Shown: one piece after another, positions 1 through 12,219 of the stretch | How the letters are laid out: each line of letters opens with the position of its first letter | Position numbering within the stretch: the first letter of the stretch is position 1 | Origin: Zingiber officinale | Lineage: Eukaryota > Streptophyta > Magnoliopsida > Zingiberales > Zingiberaceae | DNA length: 64,000 bases | Assembly (NCBI RefSeq): GCF_018446385.1 | Contig: NC_056006.1 | Coordinates: forward strand, 992,001 to 1,056,000 | Reading direction: 5' to 3' | The notes under the pieces: model-generated | The model's database searches: none | Seen by the model: only the letters and a program-made list of their open reading frames with translations | Told to the model about the DNA's origin: nothing | Translations under genes and position numbers: made by a program

Positions 1-1393
1 GAAACAGGTACTATCTAACACTATTTAGTGCACAATTAGCAGTTAATTTCGAGTTTCCTTTCATAAATAGCTAATATTATACAATAAGAAATAGAAATAC
101 ACTAGTCAAATTTGTTTAAGATATCTTCTGGAAGCCCCTCAAGGAGCTGGTCCTGATATATGAATGATAGAGGATGTGCCTTTGATAGATATTCCCCCTC
201 GCGCAACTGTTGAACCACTCCTTCGATATCATGATTAAGTGTTTTAACAAATCTCATGGTCAGTTTTCCTTTAAACTCAATAGAGTCAAGATAGGCCCTC
301 CTCCTTGCCTCAACCCATTCATCTTCCCCAGCTCGATAGGCTGATAATTTGGCTCAAGCAGTGTTAGTTTCACCCTTAGCAGCGGCCAATCCCTCTTGCA
401 AAGACTATTTGCATTTCTTTAGCCTTTAGCTCTTCTTGTCGCTGTAACAATAAGAACTCCTTGCTGGCCAACTCTTGAATTAGTCTAGGGGATTTAGACG
501 AATGGGAAAGCTCTACCCTTTCCAACAAGGAAGTCTTTAGAGCTAAGTCAGCAAGGACCTTGTCTTTCAAGGCTTCTTCTATTTGAAGCATGGACTCCCT
601 ACCTTGCAACATTAACTCTAGTTTTTGACTTTCAGAGCAGTGAGATTCCACCAGGTGTCAGCATTCTCGTAATGCACTTTCTGTACTTGAGATAAGTAGA
701 TCTTGTTCCTCTACATTTCTTCTTAAGTCATCTGTAGTGGCAGAATTAAACTCCAATTCTTTCACACGGTCCTTCAAAATCTTGTTAGATTGTTCCAAGT
801 CTACCATCGGTTGGCTTAAGTGTATGCTCAAAGAATAAAACTGGGAGAAGTAAAGGAAAGATCATGATTTAGTTGGATATTTACCCAAGAAATTAATTTT
901 GAACTTACCGCAAGTGCCTTCCGAGCATGTTCGTTGGTGTATTCTAATGTTGGGGCTCCTTGTATTTGGTTGTAAGTTTGCATCCAGGATTCGGTTAAGG
1001 AGTCTTTTACTCATAGTATCCCATATGTCGGAAGAGGTTCTTGCCCTCATTTGGAAGGTAGTATATATGTTTGCTTAAATGACAATGAGGACCAGGAGGA
1101 TAGGAGGATTCTGGTAGATGAATGCTGGGATGTTCAAACATTATTGGGGGTAACTCAGGGGCTGGCATGGACTCAATAAGAGTTGTGGTAGTAATAGCAA
1201 AGGACCTTTCAGTTGGCTTGGTGCGAGAGCATCGGTGCTTGGTAGTCCTAGATTGAGTTTCTTGAGCAGGAGGTATCATGGGTAGACCGAGGGAAGCTGG
1301 CGTAGATAAAGGAAGCATGGGTAGACCCAGGGTCAAAGATTGGGGGATAGAAGATCCTGGGATTCCCATGATTGGCTCTAAAGAATCCTTGGG

Positions 1394-4233
1394 TGTAACA
1401 CCCCAAATTTTAATATTTGGAGTCCTAATAGTAATTAAAAATATTTAGAAATGTTTTAGAAATATTCTAGAGATTTTTAGAAATATTTAGAGTATTTTTA
1501 TGTAATTTTTGGAGTTCGTTTGGTATTTTTACCAAAAGGAAGAAGTTGCAAAAAATAAAAAAAATTAAACCGAGGTTCGAACCAGAGACCTCCGGTTAAG
1601 CAAAGCCTTATGTTGTCTCGGCTGACCAAGTGCCCAAGCGGGCGTTGCTGTTCAAAGAAGGAACAAAATTTATTTAAGCAGTAGTTAGGAAATAGAAAAT
1701 AATCAGGAATAAAAGGGTTTCGGCCGAGATTTGAACCCGCGACCTCCGACCCGACCCGAACCTTAAGCAAATCCGGCTAACCAAGTGTCTAAGCGGGCGG
1801 TTCTGTTTAGAAAAGATAGCAAAATTTATTTAAGAAGTTAACAGAATATGTGAGTTATAAAGAAAGGAACTTAGGGCTTGATTTATGTCGTGACCTAAAT
1901 CCTTTCTCCTTCTCCCTCTTGCGTCCGCGGCGGTTTCCTCTCGGGCGGAATTGAAAAATGAAGCTAGGGCTTCGTCTCGGTGGTCGGCCAAGGGTTCAAT
2001 CCAAGAAGTTCTTCCTGTCTTCACGATTCCCTCATCGAGGAGAGCACGGAGGTGCAAGGAGTTGCCGGAATTGGAGTTGTCCGAAACCCTAGAGGCTGAT
2101 TTTGGGTGTAGGTCCAAGAACACCAAGGTAAGCGTTTCTCACCTGCAGTAAGAGTGGTTTTCGAATCTCGATTTCATTCTTTGTTTTCAGTAAAGTTTGT
2201 GGCTTCTGAATTTCCCGCCGTGAATCTCAAAAGGGAACAAAGGAAGGTAAATTGGTTTTTCAGAAATTGAGTTGGTCCTTTTCTGTTTGTGATCTTAATG
2301 TACAAGTCAAGTTGTGTCGTGAAAGGGGCACAAGTAGCTTCTGTTCAGAATTTTCTATGCAATCCGATCAATTTTGGCTATTAGACAATTAACATGAGAA
2401 AGTGTACAAATTTAATGTATTTTTTTTAGCATGAAGAATTGATATGCATGTGTGCAGAATTGAGCATGAAGAATTGATATGCATTTTAGTTCGGTTTGGT
2501 TATGCTTCCTTGTTATAATCATTCAAGTGTATAGATTTAAGTCTCTTTAGTCTAGCATGTGGTTTAGATATGCTTCCTTGCTACCATTTATTCTAGGATA
2601 TAGATTTGAGTTCCTTTATTCTAGCATGTGGTTTAAGCAACTCGGTTATTTTGAGCATGTAATTTCCTTCATGCTGTTACCTTAATGCTTGCTTCCATAT
2701 TGTTTGATTTGGAGTTGCTGTATGGTTTTGTTTGTGTTATGAAGTGGGCACGAACAGCCCTTGCTGTTGGTTTCGGTTGTGCTATACAGTGAACAAGAAC
2801 AGCCCATTAATCTTATACCAACTTTAGAGCCTATAGTGCAGAAATTTTATTATCATAGTATGCAGAATTTTGATTAGCCTAGTATGCAGATTTTTATTAA
2901 GCTAGTATGCATATTTTTATTAAGCTAGTATGCAGAATTTTATTAAGCTAATATGCAGATTTTTTATAGAACTTTGTATGCAGATTTTTGTTTATGCATT
3001 TCAATGTTAGAATTTGTTTAAACATGTCAGTTTTTAAAGAAGCATTCTTTTATTATAAGTATTAACAAAAACAAGTATTTTGCTTGAAGAGGCTAGTATT
3101 TTACTTGAACAAGTATAAGAAAGATAAAGAAAAGAAAGAAAAAGGTCAAGGCCTTAAGTAGATCTCAAAGTCAAGACTTTAGGGATTTTTGGCACACAAG
3201 GTGCTTATTAAAATGTCAAGACATTTAAAGAAGAAGTAATTAAGATATTTTACTTTGAAGAGGCTAGTACCCGACTTCCGAGGTTGTCGTTAAACAAATC
3301 CAGGTGTCCAATTCCGAGGTCTTGGCTCTGGTAGACCAAGGTCTGCTCTTTTAGGATTGGTGGCTCGCTACCCCAACCTATTAGGGAACACGCATAAGAT
3401 GGTACTACGCCTAGGCCCAAGAGAAGTTGATTATTATTTTGAAGTATTAAAGTATAAGTTTTAAACAAGTGAAATAAAAGAATAAGTTTTAAACAAGTGA
3501 AATAAAAGAATAAGTTTAGAACAAATGAAATAAGTTTCACTTTGTTTTAAAATCAGCAAGTTTAGTTTTCTTTTATACTAGCATGTTATTTAGATTAGCT
3601 TACTGTTATTTGCTAGTAGGTGAGCATGAGCAGCTTTCCATGTTTAGCATTTCAGTTTGTTATGATTCCTTTACTATTAGATGAGCATGAGTAGTTTTCA
3701 GTAAGCATTCAGTTAGTTTATGTTATAGATATATGTACATGCATATCGAGATTTTGTGAGTTGGATAGCGCTTACTAAGCAATTTTGCTTATAGATTGCA
3801 TTTCCTCTTACTGCAGATAAAGGAAAGAAAAAGCTATAGTCAAGGAAGGCGACAAGGAGGTGCGGATGGATGTGTGATGCCTGGACTATAGAAGCCTTGG
3901 GACTTAGTTTAAGAATTTGTTTAGATTAATTCTTTATTTAGGTTGATAAGAAAATTTTGGAGTAAGAAGTTGTATGTCATTATGTTTCCGCTATTCATTA
4001 CTTGCATGATCTGATTTATTAAATTGCGTGGATGGTGTTATTTTGCTTGTGTATATATGCTTATATTGTCACCGATATAGGGGAGATGCTGCCGGAAATT
4101 TTTCGGTAGGAACTTCTCTGGGGGCGTGACAAATTTAAGTGTTGCTAATATTAGCATAAGTAACACTAGTGAGTAGAGTTAATAGTTAAGTAACGGTCAC
4201 CTTAGAGAGTAGTAAGGAAGGTGGGTCGTTACA
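1394..4233 (+). repeat. 5' LTR of the 1394-7532 element
   Basis: TG...CA termini with inverted ends TGTAAC/GTTACA. The LTR holds two antisense tRNA-like blocks (1574-1628 and 1724-1783), a GC-rich stretch at 1900-2130 present in both LTRs, and a run of imperfect AGTATGCAGATTTTTATTAAGCT units at about 2855-2990. Short open frames inside are shared with the other LTR and look like chance frames. Confidence 0.9.
1574..1783 (-). other. Two antisense tRNA-like blocks (A-box/B-box pairs) inside the LTR
   Basis: On the minus strand, TGGTCAGCCGAG (1628-1617) is followed by GGTTCGAACC (1583-1574), and TGGTTAGCCGG (1783-1773) by GCGGGTTCAAATCTCGG (1740-1724). These resemble the internal A and B boxes of RNA polymerase III tRNA promoters at roughly tRNA-like spacing. 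The same pair is present in the 3' LTR (about 4875-5085). No complete tRNA cloverleaf is visible, so these are relics or fortuitous, not tRNA genes. Confidence 0.5.
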
Positions 4234-4235
4234 GT

Positions 4236-4247
4236 TGGTATCAGAGC
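4236..4247 (+). promoter_or_regulatory. Primer-binding site (initiator tRNA-Met type)
   Basis: TGGTATCAGAGC lies 2 bp after the LTR terminus, the usual place for priming of minus-strand DNA synthesis by the 3' end of tRNA-Met. Confidence 0.9.
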
Positions 4248-4689
4248 AGTTCCTATTCTCCAGCATCACACATCAGCACCAGCCTTGTCGTCTTCAAGAA
4301 AGAAAGTATTTAAATTTTTTAGTATGCTTTCTTTATTCTTTACAGTAAAGGGAAATCCTTAGAAGTATTGGATTATATGTACAGAATAGGGAGATGTTTA
4401 GAAGTGCTTACTAAGTTAAGAATTCTGTTTAGTTTCTTTCTACATAACTAGATGTCAAGAAGAGGACGTCCCCGTACCGCTTGTACTGAAGACCGAGTAC
4501 AAGAGAACAAAAAGGACAGAGAAGTTATGGGTGATAGTGGACAGACAGGTTAAGAGACTAAGGAACAAAGAAGTGTCACTAGTGAAGGTCATTTAGAACC
4601 AGAAGCATGAGGAAGTTACTTGGGAGCGTGAGGACAGTATGAGACAGAGATATCCAGAATTATTCCAAGTTCGAGGATGAACTTTTTAT

Positions 4690-4703
4690 AAGGTAGGGAG
4701 AAT
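4690..4703 (+). promoter_or_regulatory. Polypurine tract of the 1394-7532 element
   Basis: AAGGTAGGGAGAAT directly precedes the 3' LTR start TGTAATACCCC. The position fits plus-strand priming; one T interrupts the purine run. Confidence 0.7.
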
Positions 4704-7532
4704 TGTAATACCCCAAATTTTAATATTTGGAGTCCTAATAGTAATTAAAAATATTTAGAAATGCTTTAGAAATATTCTAGAAATTTTTAGAGTATTTTTA
4801 TGTAACTTTTAGAGTTCGTTTGGTATTTTTACCAAAAGGAAGAAGTTGCAAAAAATAAAAAAATTAAGCCGAGGTTCGAACCGGATACCTCCGGTTAAGC
4901 AAAGCCTTATGTTGTCTCGGTTGACCAAGTGCCCAAGCGGGCATTGCTGATCAAAGAAGGAACAAAATTTATTTAAGCAGTAGTTAGGAAATAGAAAATA
5001 ATCAGGAATAAAAGGGTTTCGGCCGAGATTCGAACCCGCGACCTATGACCCAACCCGAACCTTAAGCAAATCCGGCTGACCAAGTGTCCAAGCGGGCGGT
5101 TCTGTTTAGAAAAGATAGCAAAATTTATTTAAGAAGTTAACAGAATATGTGAGTTATAAAGAGAGGAACTTAGGGCTTGATTTCTGTCGTGACCTAAATC
5201 CTTTCTCCTTCTCCCTCTCGCGTCCGCGGTGGTTTCCTCTCGGGCGGAATTGAAAAACGAAGCTAGGGCTTCGTCTCGATGGCCGGTCAAGGGTTCAATC
5301 CAAGAAGTTCTTCTCGTCTTCACGATTCCCTCGTCGAGGAGAGCACGGAGGTGCAAGGAGTCGCCGGAATTGGAGCTGTCCGAAACCCTAGAGGCTGATT
5401 TTGGGTGTAGGTCCAAGAACACCAAGGTAAGCGTTTCTCACCTGCAGTAAGAGTGGTTTTCGAATCTCGATTTCATTCTTTGTTTTCAGTAAAGTTTGTG
5501 GCTTCTGAATTTCCTACCGTGAATCTCAAAAGGGAACAAAGAAAGGTAAATTGGTTTTTCAGAAATTGAGTTGGTCCTTTTCTGTTTGTGATCTTAATGT
5601 GCAAGTCAAGTTGTGCCGTGAAAGGGGCACAAGTAGCTTCTGTTCGGAATTTTCTATGCAATCCGGTCAATTTTGGCTATTAGACAATTAACATGAGAAA
5701 GTGTACAGATTTAATGAATTTTTTTTAGCATGAAGAATTGATATGCATGTGTGCAGAATTGAGCATGAAGAATTGATATGCATTTTAGTTCGATTTGGTT
5801 ATGCTTCCTTGTTACAATCATTCAAGTGTATAGATTTAAGTCTCTTTAGTCTAGCATGTGGTTTAGATATGCTTCCTTGCTACCATTTATTCTAGGATAC
5901 AGATTTGAGTTCCTTTATTCTAGCATGTGGTTTAAGCAACTCGGTTATTTTGAGCATGTAGTTTCCTTCATGCTGTTACCTTAATGCTTGCTTCCTTATT
6001 GTTTGATTTGGAGCTGCTGTATGGTTTTGTTTGTGTTATGAAGTGGGCACGAACATCCCTTGCTGTTGGTTTCGGTTGTGCTATACATTGAACAAGAACA
6101 GCCCATTAATCTTATACCAACTTTAGAGCTTATAGTGCAGAAATTTTATTATCATAGTATGCAGAATTTTGATTAGCCTAGTATGCAGATTTTTATTAAG
6201 CTAGTATGCATATTTTTATTAAGCAAGTATGCAGAATTTTATTAAGCTAATATGCAGATTTTTGATAGAGCTTTGTATGCAGATTTTTGTTTATGCATTT
6301 CAATGTTAGAATTTGTTTAAACATGTCAGTTTTTAAAGAAGCATTCTTTTATTAGAAGTATTAACAAGAACAAGTATTTTGCTTGAAGAGGCTAGTATTT
6401 TACTTGAACAAGTATAAGAAAGATAAGGAAAAGAAATAAAAAGGTCAAGGCCTTAAGTAGATCTCAAAGTCAAGACTTTAGGGATTTTTGGCACACAAGG
6501 TGCTTATTAAAATGTCAAGACATTTAAAGAAGAAGTAATTAAGATATTTTACTTTGAAGAGGCTAGTACCCGACTTCCGAGGTTGTCATTAAACAAATCC
6601 AAGTGTCCAATTCCGAGGTCTTGGCCCTGGTAGACCAAGGTCTGCTCTTTTAGGATTGGTGGTTCGCTACCCCAACCTATTAGGGAACGTGCATAAGATG
6701 GTACTACGCCTGGGCCCAAGAGAAGTTGATTATTATTTTGAAGTATTAAAGTATAAGTTTTAAACAAGTGAAATAATAGAACAAGTTTTAAACAAGTGAA
6801 ATAAAAGAATAAGTTTAGAACAAATGAAATAAGTTTCACTTTGTTTTAAAATCAGCAAGTTTAGTTTTCTTTTATGCTAGCATGTTATTTATATTAGCTT
6901 ACTGTTATTTGCTAGTAGGTGAGCATGAGCAGCTTTACATATTTAGCATTTCAGTTTGTTATGATTCCTTTACTATTAGATGAGCATGAATAGTTTTCAG
7001 TAAGCATTCAGTTAGTTTATGTTATAGATATATGTACATGCATATCGAGATTTTGTGAGTTGGATAGCGCTTACTAAGCAATTTTGCTTATAGATTGCAT
7101 TTCCTCTTACTGCAGATAAAGGAAAGGAAAAGCTATAGTCAAGGAAGGCGACAAGGAGGTGTGGATGGATGTGTGATGCCTGGACTATAGAAGCCTTGGG
7201 ACTTAGTTTAAGAATTTGTTTAGATTAATTCTTTATTTAGGTTGATAAGAAAATTTTGGAGTAAGAGGTTGTATGTCATTATGTTTCCGCTATTCATTAC
7301 TTGCATGATCTGATTTATTAAACTGCGTGGATGGTGTTATTTTGCTTGTGTATATATGCTTATATTGTCACCGGTACAGGAGAGATGCTGCCGGAAATTT
7401 TTCGGTAGGAACTTCTCTGGGAGCGTGACAAATTTAAGTGTTGCTAATATTAGCATAATTAACACTAGTGAGTAGAGTTAATAGTTAAGTAACGGTCACC
7501 TTAGAGAGTAGTAAGGAAGGTGGGTCGTTACA
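4704..7532 (+). repeat. 3' LTR of the 1394-7532 element
   Basis: Matches the 5' LTR throughout by eye, with scattered substitutions and a few short gaps. The LTR pair therefore diverged only modestly after insertion. It ends at 7532 and is followed by the TTGGG duplication. Confidence 0.9.
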
Positions 7533-8687
7533 TTGGGCATCTCTATACCCGGTCTAGTTGATTTGGGAGCCTGCATTAACTTGCAAGAGGTAGAAATTAA
7601 TCTAGCTGGTTGCATCATAGCGATCTTGAGGTTGTATTGAAGATGTACTAGAAATGCAGGGTTTTCCCCCTGGCAAAAAGATTCTCAGATACATCAGGGT
7701 AGATTTGCTCAGGAGAAGGAAGCCCTGATAGTTGTAAAGTAGAGGATTGTGATCATCGGCGATTGATAACAAGAGGGGCATTTGAATCGAAGGAGCTGGA
7801 GGCGGACCATGGAGCAAGGGGAAGTAACCCGACAGAGGAGGAATCTTGTTCACGTTGACGTTCCCTCAGCTGATTCTCACCTATTTGATTTAAAGTTTCT
7901 GTCATTATTCTGGGTTTTTTGAAGAGAAAAGCCACATTGATAGCCTCCGTTGCAAGAACGTTACATTAAAAAGAAATCATAGTAAATGAATTAAGAGAAA
8001 AGAGAAAAATCTCTTCTTACCAAATGAGGCACTTAGCTCAAGGTTGACCGGAGTAAGGCCAAAAATATATAATAGACCCTCTATAGTTAACCCGGGTAAG
8101 CTGAACTTTAGGTCTTTCAAATATTATATCGTCGGACCTAAGGTGGGGTCTGTATGAAAGTTCCTTAAATTAGGGATAGAAGGAAGATTTTGTTGCCAAG
8201 TTGTAGGATAGGGGGAAGGAGTTGGGAGACGAATGAAGAAATATCTATCTCTTCATTCTTCCTGAGCTGGTACTTGCTTAAATAAAATTTCCTTAGGGCA
8301 AGACTAAAATTTTAAAAGGTCATTTGATACAAGACGTGGATGAAAGTAATAGTGAAACAGGAGAGTTGATAAAGGAATATTGAATAAGCAGCAAATGAAG
8401 ACAAAACCACTTAATATACTAAAGGATTGAGGAATAAGTTAATTCAATGGGATGTTGAAGTAGACTCTAATAGTAACAAAAAAAGGGGTCAATGGGAAAT
8501 GAAGTCCTGACACAACTTGTTTTACAAAAAAAAAAGTGACACTTTCTAGGGGAGGACGATGGGGGCAATCTTCAGGAGTAGTGATCACTATCTCAGAAGG
8601 ATGGTCATAGTTGACCTGGAAATGGTAAGCTTCTTCAAGAGTGAATCCGGAAGAGCATTGTGCATACGACTCTTGGTTCTCCGCCAT

Positions 8688-9600
8688 TATTGAAGGGGAG
8701 AGTTACACGAATTGAAGAAGAGGAGTAACGGAAAGTTGAAAAGGAAACGATGAAGATAAGGATGAAAAGAGAGGAGCCTTAGGGTTTTTTCATAGAATGT
8801 TTCTAGGGATTCCACAAAAAAAGGCTCTTCTAAGTCGGGCCATTGGATCATAAAAGTAAAAAAGGCAAGATTGATTGTGAGTCGTGTGATGATGAGGGTG
8901 AGGTGGTGGAAAAAGAAAGAATTGCATATCTCCAATAGCATACGCACACATGTCCTCAACACGAAGCTTGTGGTGATAGGTGAAATGATAGGCAATTATC
9001 TCGAGGTGTTAGTGTTTTTTGCCCAGGTGGACTTGGTTTTTTGTGCAATTCCTTTGTCATAGGTATGAATGAGCTTTATTATTTAAATGAAAAAATAATA
9101 AGTTAAATTCGTATATGAACGATTATTCGTAGACTTAAACGAAAATCAACTCGAGCGAATTTTAGTTGGCGTGGAGAAATAAGCCCCATGTATCATATTT
9201 CGCTCGATTTTAAGAGTCAAACGTATGTTAGCCCCCATATCATAGTTCGCTCAGTTTTTAAGAATGGGGCATACGTTGCCCCACTTATTGTATTCCGCTC
9301 AATCTTAAGCAATCCCCATTTTATCTAATCCAGTTTATAACCTGGACAGACTTTATACCTTGAACAAGCGTTAGTCATTAAAGAATGAAACTTCAGTAAG
9401 ATAAAAACGCTTGTTGAAATTAAGTACAAGATAAGGACTTATCACTGAAAATTCTAATATTTGGTGTAGGGCATACAAAAAATGATAAGAAACAAGAAGG
9501 ATCATGAGAATTTAAGAAATAAATTTGGGGGAGCATTCTGAGTTATTCGATCATAATCTAAGGAGCTAATAGGAGGATCAGAGGTCAAGTGGCCACCCTC
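8688..9600. other. Spacer upstream of pseudogene copy A, with a short tandem repeat
   Basis: No gene is recognised. Between about 9185 and 9330 a unit of about 50 bp occurs three times imperfectly, each with a CATAGTTCGCTCAGTTTTTAAG-like core (CATATTTCGCTCG, CATAGTTCGCTCAG, GTATTCCGCTCAA). The open frames here (for example at 8995-8687 on the minus strand) have no recognisable domain. Confidence 0.5.
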
Positions 9601-10727
9601 CTTTGTTGCTCCATAGCACTTTGTGCTCCCAGTATGAGTGCCCAAACAATAGAGTGGGCAATTGGCGTATTGAACTCTTGTGTTTGGAAGAGCTCATTTT
9701 TCTTTATGTTAAACCATTTTTCTTCTTCTGCTTGATAGGTTTTCAATGTTGCTTAGATGGTCGCAAATTCCACGTGAGTAGACACCATATCAATTTGGGT
9801 GGTTGCCAGCTCCGAGACCAAAGAATCTCGTTTAGCCTTTTGAGTTGCTAGTTCTGATGTCTTGGCAGCTAGCTCAGTAGTATGGGTAACTTCTCTTGTT
9901 TATAGCCAATCGAATAGTTGTACATTCTTTTTAATTAACTTGATCATTTTTGCTTGCAATTCGACTCGAAGACTTGTTTCCATCTAAAGTTGGGACTCAA
10001 CAGCATCTAATGTAGTCTTCCATTTAGTTGTCTTTTGAAGTTCAATTTTAGTTAGTTCCTGAGCCTCTCAGAGTCAAGCAGATAACAACTCTATTTGTTC
10101 ATATTTTCTTGCGCCCGCTACCCCAGAAGATTGTTGCTTTAACAATTCATTTTCTTGAGCTAGATTATATAATTGCTGGGAAATGTGCATTCTAATAGCC
10201 CAATGCTGAATAATAAATAGGGTGATATGTGACTAAAGAAAAATGTGAGAATAATCAATTAAAATAATAGTTCCTGGGGTTGTTCATAAGCAAACTCATT
10301 TGCTAGCAGTTTGGGAGGTAGCTCGCTAAGTTTTCTATGGGCATCTGACCAAGCATCCATCAAGTGACCCGCTAACAAAATAGGAAGAGAAGGTAGAGAA
10401 GATGAAGGAGAAGGTGGAAGAGGTACAGAAGGTAAGCAGAAGAAGGGAGGTAGCTGGGCAAATTCTTATGGCACAATGTCACAAGATTTTCCCCGAGGAG
10501 AGGATAAAAGGTTGGAAGCTGGAGGATCACTCGGCAAGGAGGAGTCTTCTCCCGTTCGCATGGGACTAGACAGTAAGAGGGTCGGATAAAGAGTAGACAA
10601 GGTTGGCTCCGGAGACTATTCTCGCCTCTCTTCGAGAATGACATCCTCAGGGATAGTTACTACCTACCTTTTGGGGGAAGGAGTGAGGGTGAGCTTTCAC
10701 CCCTTGGGCTTTCTTCTTTAAAGTCAC

Positions 10728-12204
10728 TGTTAGGACCAAAAGTAGCTAGAGGGGGGTGAATAGCTCGTCGCGTGCTCTCGGTGCTCGGCGTTGCTTGGCG
10801 TTGCTTGTTTCTTCAAGAATATGCAGCGGAAAATACAGAAACAAATGCAACAACGCTAACACGGTTGGTTTACTTGGTATCCACCTCACCAGAGGTGACT
10901 AATCCAAGGATCCACACCACGCACGCACCCTCCACTATGAAAACACTCCTTTTCGGTAACTACCGAGGGCGGAGAAGCCCTACAAGACTCTCAGTACAAG
11001 AAGAAAGGAAAGGGAAACAAAATACAAGCGCAAAGCTTACAATGAGTACAGAAAACCCTAACCCTAGCTTCTCTTCTTGCCTTTGATCCGCCTCTTGACT
11101 TGGAAAGCTTCCAAGATCCTTCAAGAACTGGCGATCTGATCTTTGAGAGCGCTATGGAGGAGCTGGCGAGTAATCTGGAGTGAATCGGAGAAGCGATACC
11201 GCAGCCATCGAACGCCTGCAGCTATAAACGATGCCAACGGTCGGATCCCGATCGATTCGAATGTTCCCAATCGATCGGGGAGGCTTTGGATCGATCCACG
11301 GATCGATCCAGAGCGCCTCTGTGCTCTGGAAACGCGCCTGGATCGATCCACGGATCGATCCAACGCTTATCGCGCGAAGCAGCCGCGTCCCAATCGATCC
11401 ACTGATCGATTGGGACCTCTGGATCGATCCACGGATCGATCCAGAGGCTCTCTGTTCGCTGGGACAGGTCTGGATCGATCCAGAGCCTGGATCGATCCAC
11501 GGATCGATCCAGCACTTGATTTTTGTCCAAAACCAAGTCCCAAACCTCCCAAACCAACATCCGGTCAACCTTGACCTGTTGGTATGTCATGCCTAGCATC
11601 TAGTCACTCCCTTGACCTGCTAGGACTCCCTTACCAAGTGTCCGGTCAATCCCTTTGACCCACTTGGACTTTTCTCTGTGCCAAGTATCCGGTCAATCCC
11701 TTTGACCTACTTGGACTTTTCTTTCATGCCAAGTATCCAGTCAATCCTTTGACCTACTTGGACTTCCCAGCACCAGATGTCCGATCATCCTTGATCCATC
11801 TGGATTTTCCCTTGCCTAGCTTCACTCACTAGGATTTTCACCTGGCTTCACTCACCAGGATTTCCATCTGCCTAGCTTCACTCACTAGGACTTTCACCTG
11901 GCTTCACTCACCAGGATTTCCATCTGCCTAGCTTCACTCACTAGGACTTTCACCTGGCTTCACTCACCAGGACTTTTCTTCTGCCTGGCTTCACTCACCA
12001 GGACTTTCATACTGCCTAGCTTCACTCACTAGGTCTTTCATTTTGCCTAACATCCCAGTTAGGACTTCCCAGTCAAGTATCCAGTCAACGTTGACCTACT
12101 TGACTCTTCTTCAATCAATATCTTATTGTCAAACATCTAAACCCAAACCAAGACTCAGCTTGGTTACCCAGGTCAACCTTGACCTGAGGGATATTGCACC
12201 AACA
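10728..12204 (-). repeat. 3' LTR (in sense) of the gag-only Copia element
   Basis: 1477 bp. Contains a cluster of GGATCGATCCACGGATCG palindromes (about 11255-11510) and a tandem array of alternating CCTAGCTTCACTCACTAGG and CCTGGCTTCACTCACCAGG units at about 11812-12040. Frames encoding DRS/IDP repeats in all six frames are by-products of the palindromes. Confidence 0.9.
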
Positions 12205-12219
12205 ATCTCCCCCTTTTTG
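12205..12219 (-). promoter_or_regulatory. Polypurine tract of the gag-only Copia element
   Basis: On the minus strand CAAAAAGGGGGAGAT(T) directly precedes the LTR start TGTTGGTGC, as is typical of SIRE-type Copia elements. Confidence 0.85.

Larger units (their letters stand above)
1394..7532 (+). mobile_element. Non-autonomous gypsy-type LTR element with very large LTRs and a 470-bp interior
   Basis: Two near-identical LTRs (1394-4233, about 2840 bp; 4704-7532, about 2829 bp) start with TGTAAYACCCCAAATTTT and end with GGGTCGTTACA. They flank only 470 bp. The 5-bp target duplication TTGGG is exact at 1389-1393 and 7533-7537. A tRNA-Met-type primer-binding site follows LTR 1, and a purine tract precedes LTR 2. 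The interior (4234-4703) starts a gag-like peptide at 4452 (MSRRGRPRTACTEDRVQENK) that ends after about 33 codons. It finishes with a frame resembling the end of a chromovirus polyprotein (KFED near 4670). This suggests an internally deleted Ty3/gypsy element that needs proteins in trans. It has inserted into pseudogene copy A. Confidence 0.92.
102..8687 (-). pseudogene. Transposase_28 / coiled-coil retroelement-type gene, copy A (decayed, split by an LTR element)
   Basis: The ATG at 8687 opens a reading frame (8687-8439) that, after stops and a frame change, continues to about 8040. It carries the pattern of the 'putative gypsy type transposon' domain (Transposase_28): VTFFFVKQVVSGLHFPL, then FNIPLN, LIPQSF and LSGFVFICCLF. 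A GTAAG donor follows near 8020. A proline/serine-rich part lies at 7935-7602 and resumes at 1369-1007 beyond the inserted LTR element. A donor-like GTAAGTTC near 910 and a CTCCCAG acceptor near 842 bracket a small intron. A coiled coil at 810-376 and a conserved-looking C-terminus ending in ILNKFD with a stop at 104-102 complete it. At least one stop lies in the coil (near 650) and several in the first exon, so it is not functional. The function of the family is unknown; it is usually annotated as a plant retrotransposon-derived protein. Confidence 0.6.

Noticed and set aside
1574..1660. Possible tRNA gene on the minus strand
   Set aside because: Only A- and B-box-like motifs are present. 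No acceptor stem or anticodon stem can be formed with confidence.
10772..11086. Identical 104-codon frame in both LTRs of the 10728-18122 element (second copy 16603-16917)
   Set aside because: It is antisense to the element within the LTR, with no recognisable domain; identity simply reflects LTR identity.
11121..11599. Several overlapping frames on both strands rich in DRS, IDP and SIRGSIQ repeats (also 16791-17459, 13072-13344)
   Set aside because: They arise because the GGATCGATCC palindromes lack stops in many frames. They lie inside LTRs or non-coding interior and have no domain.
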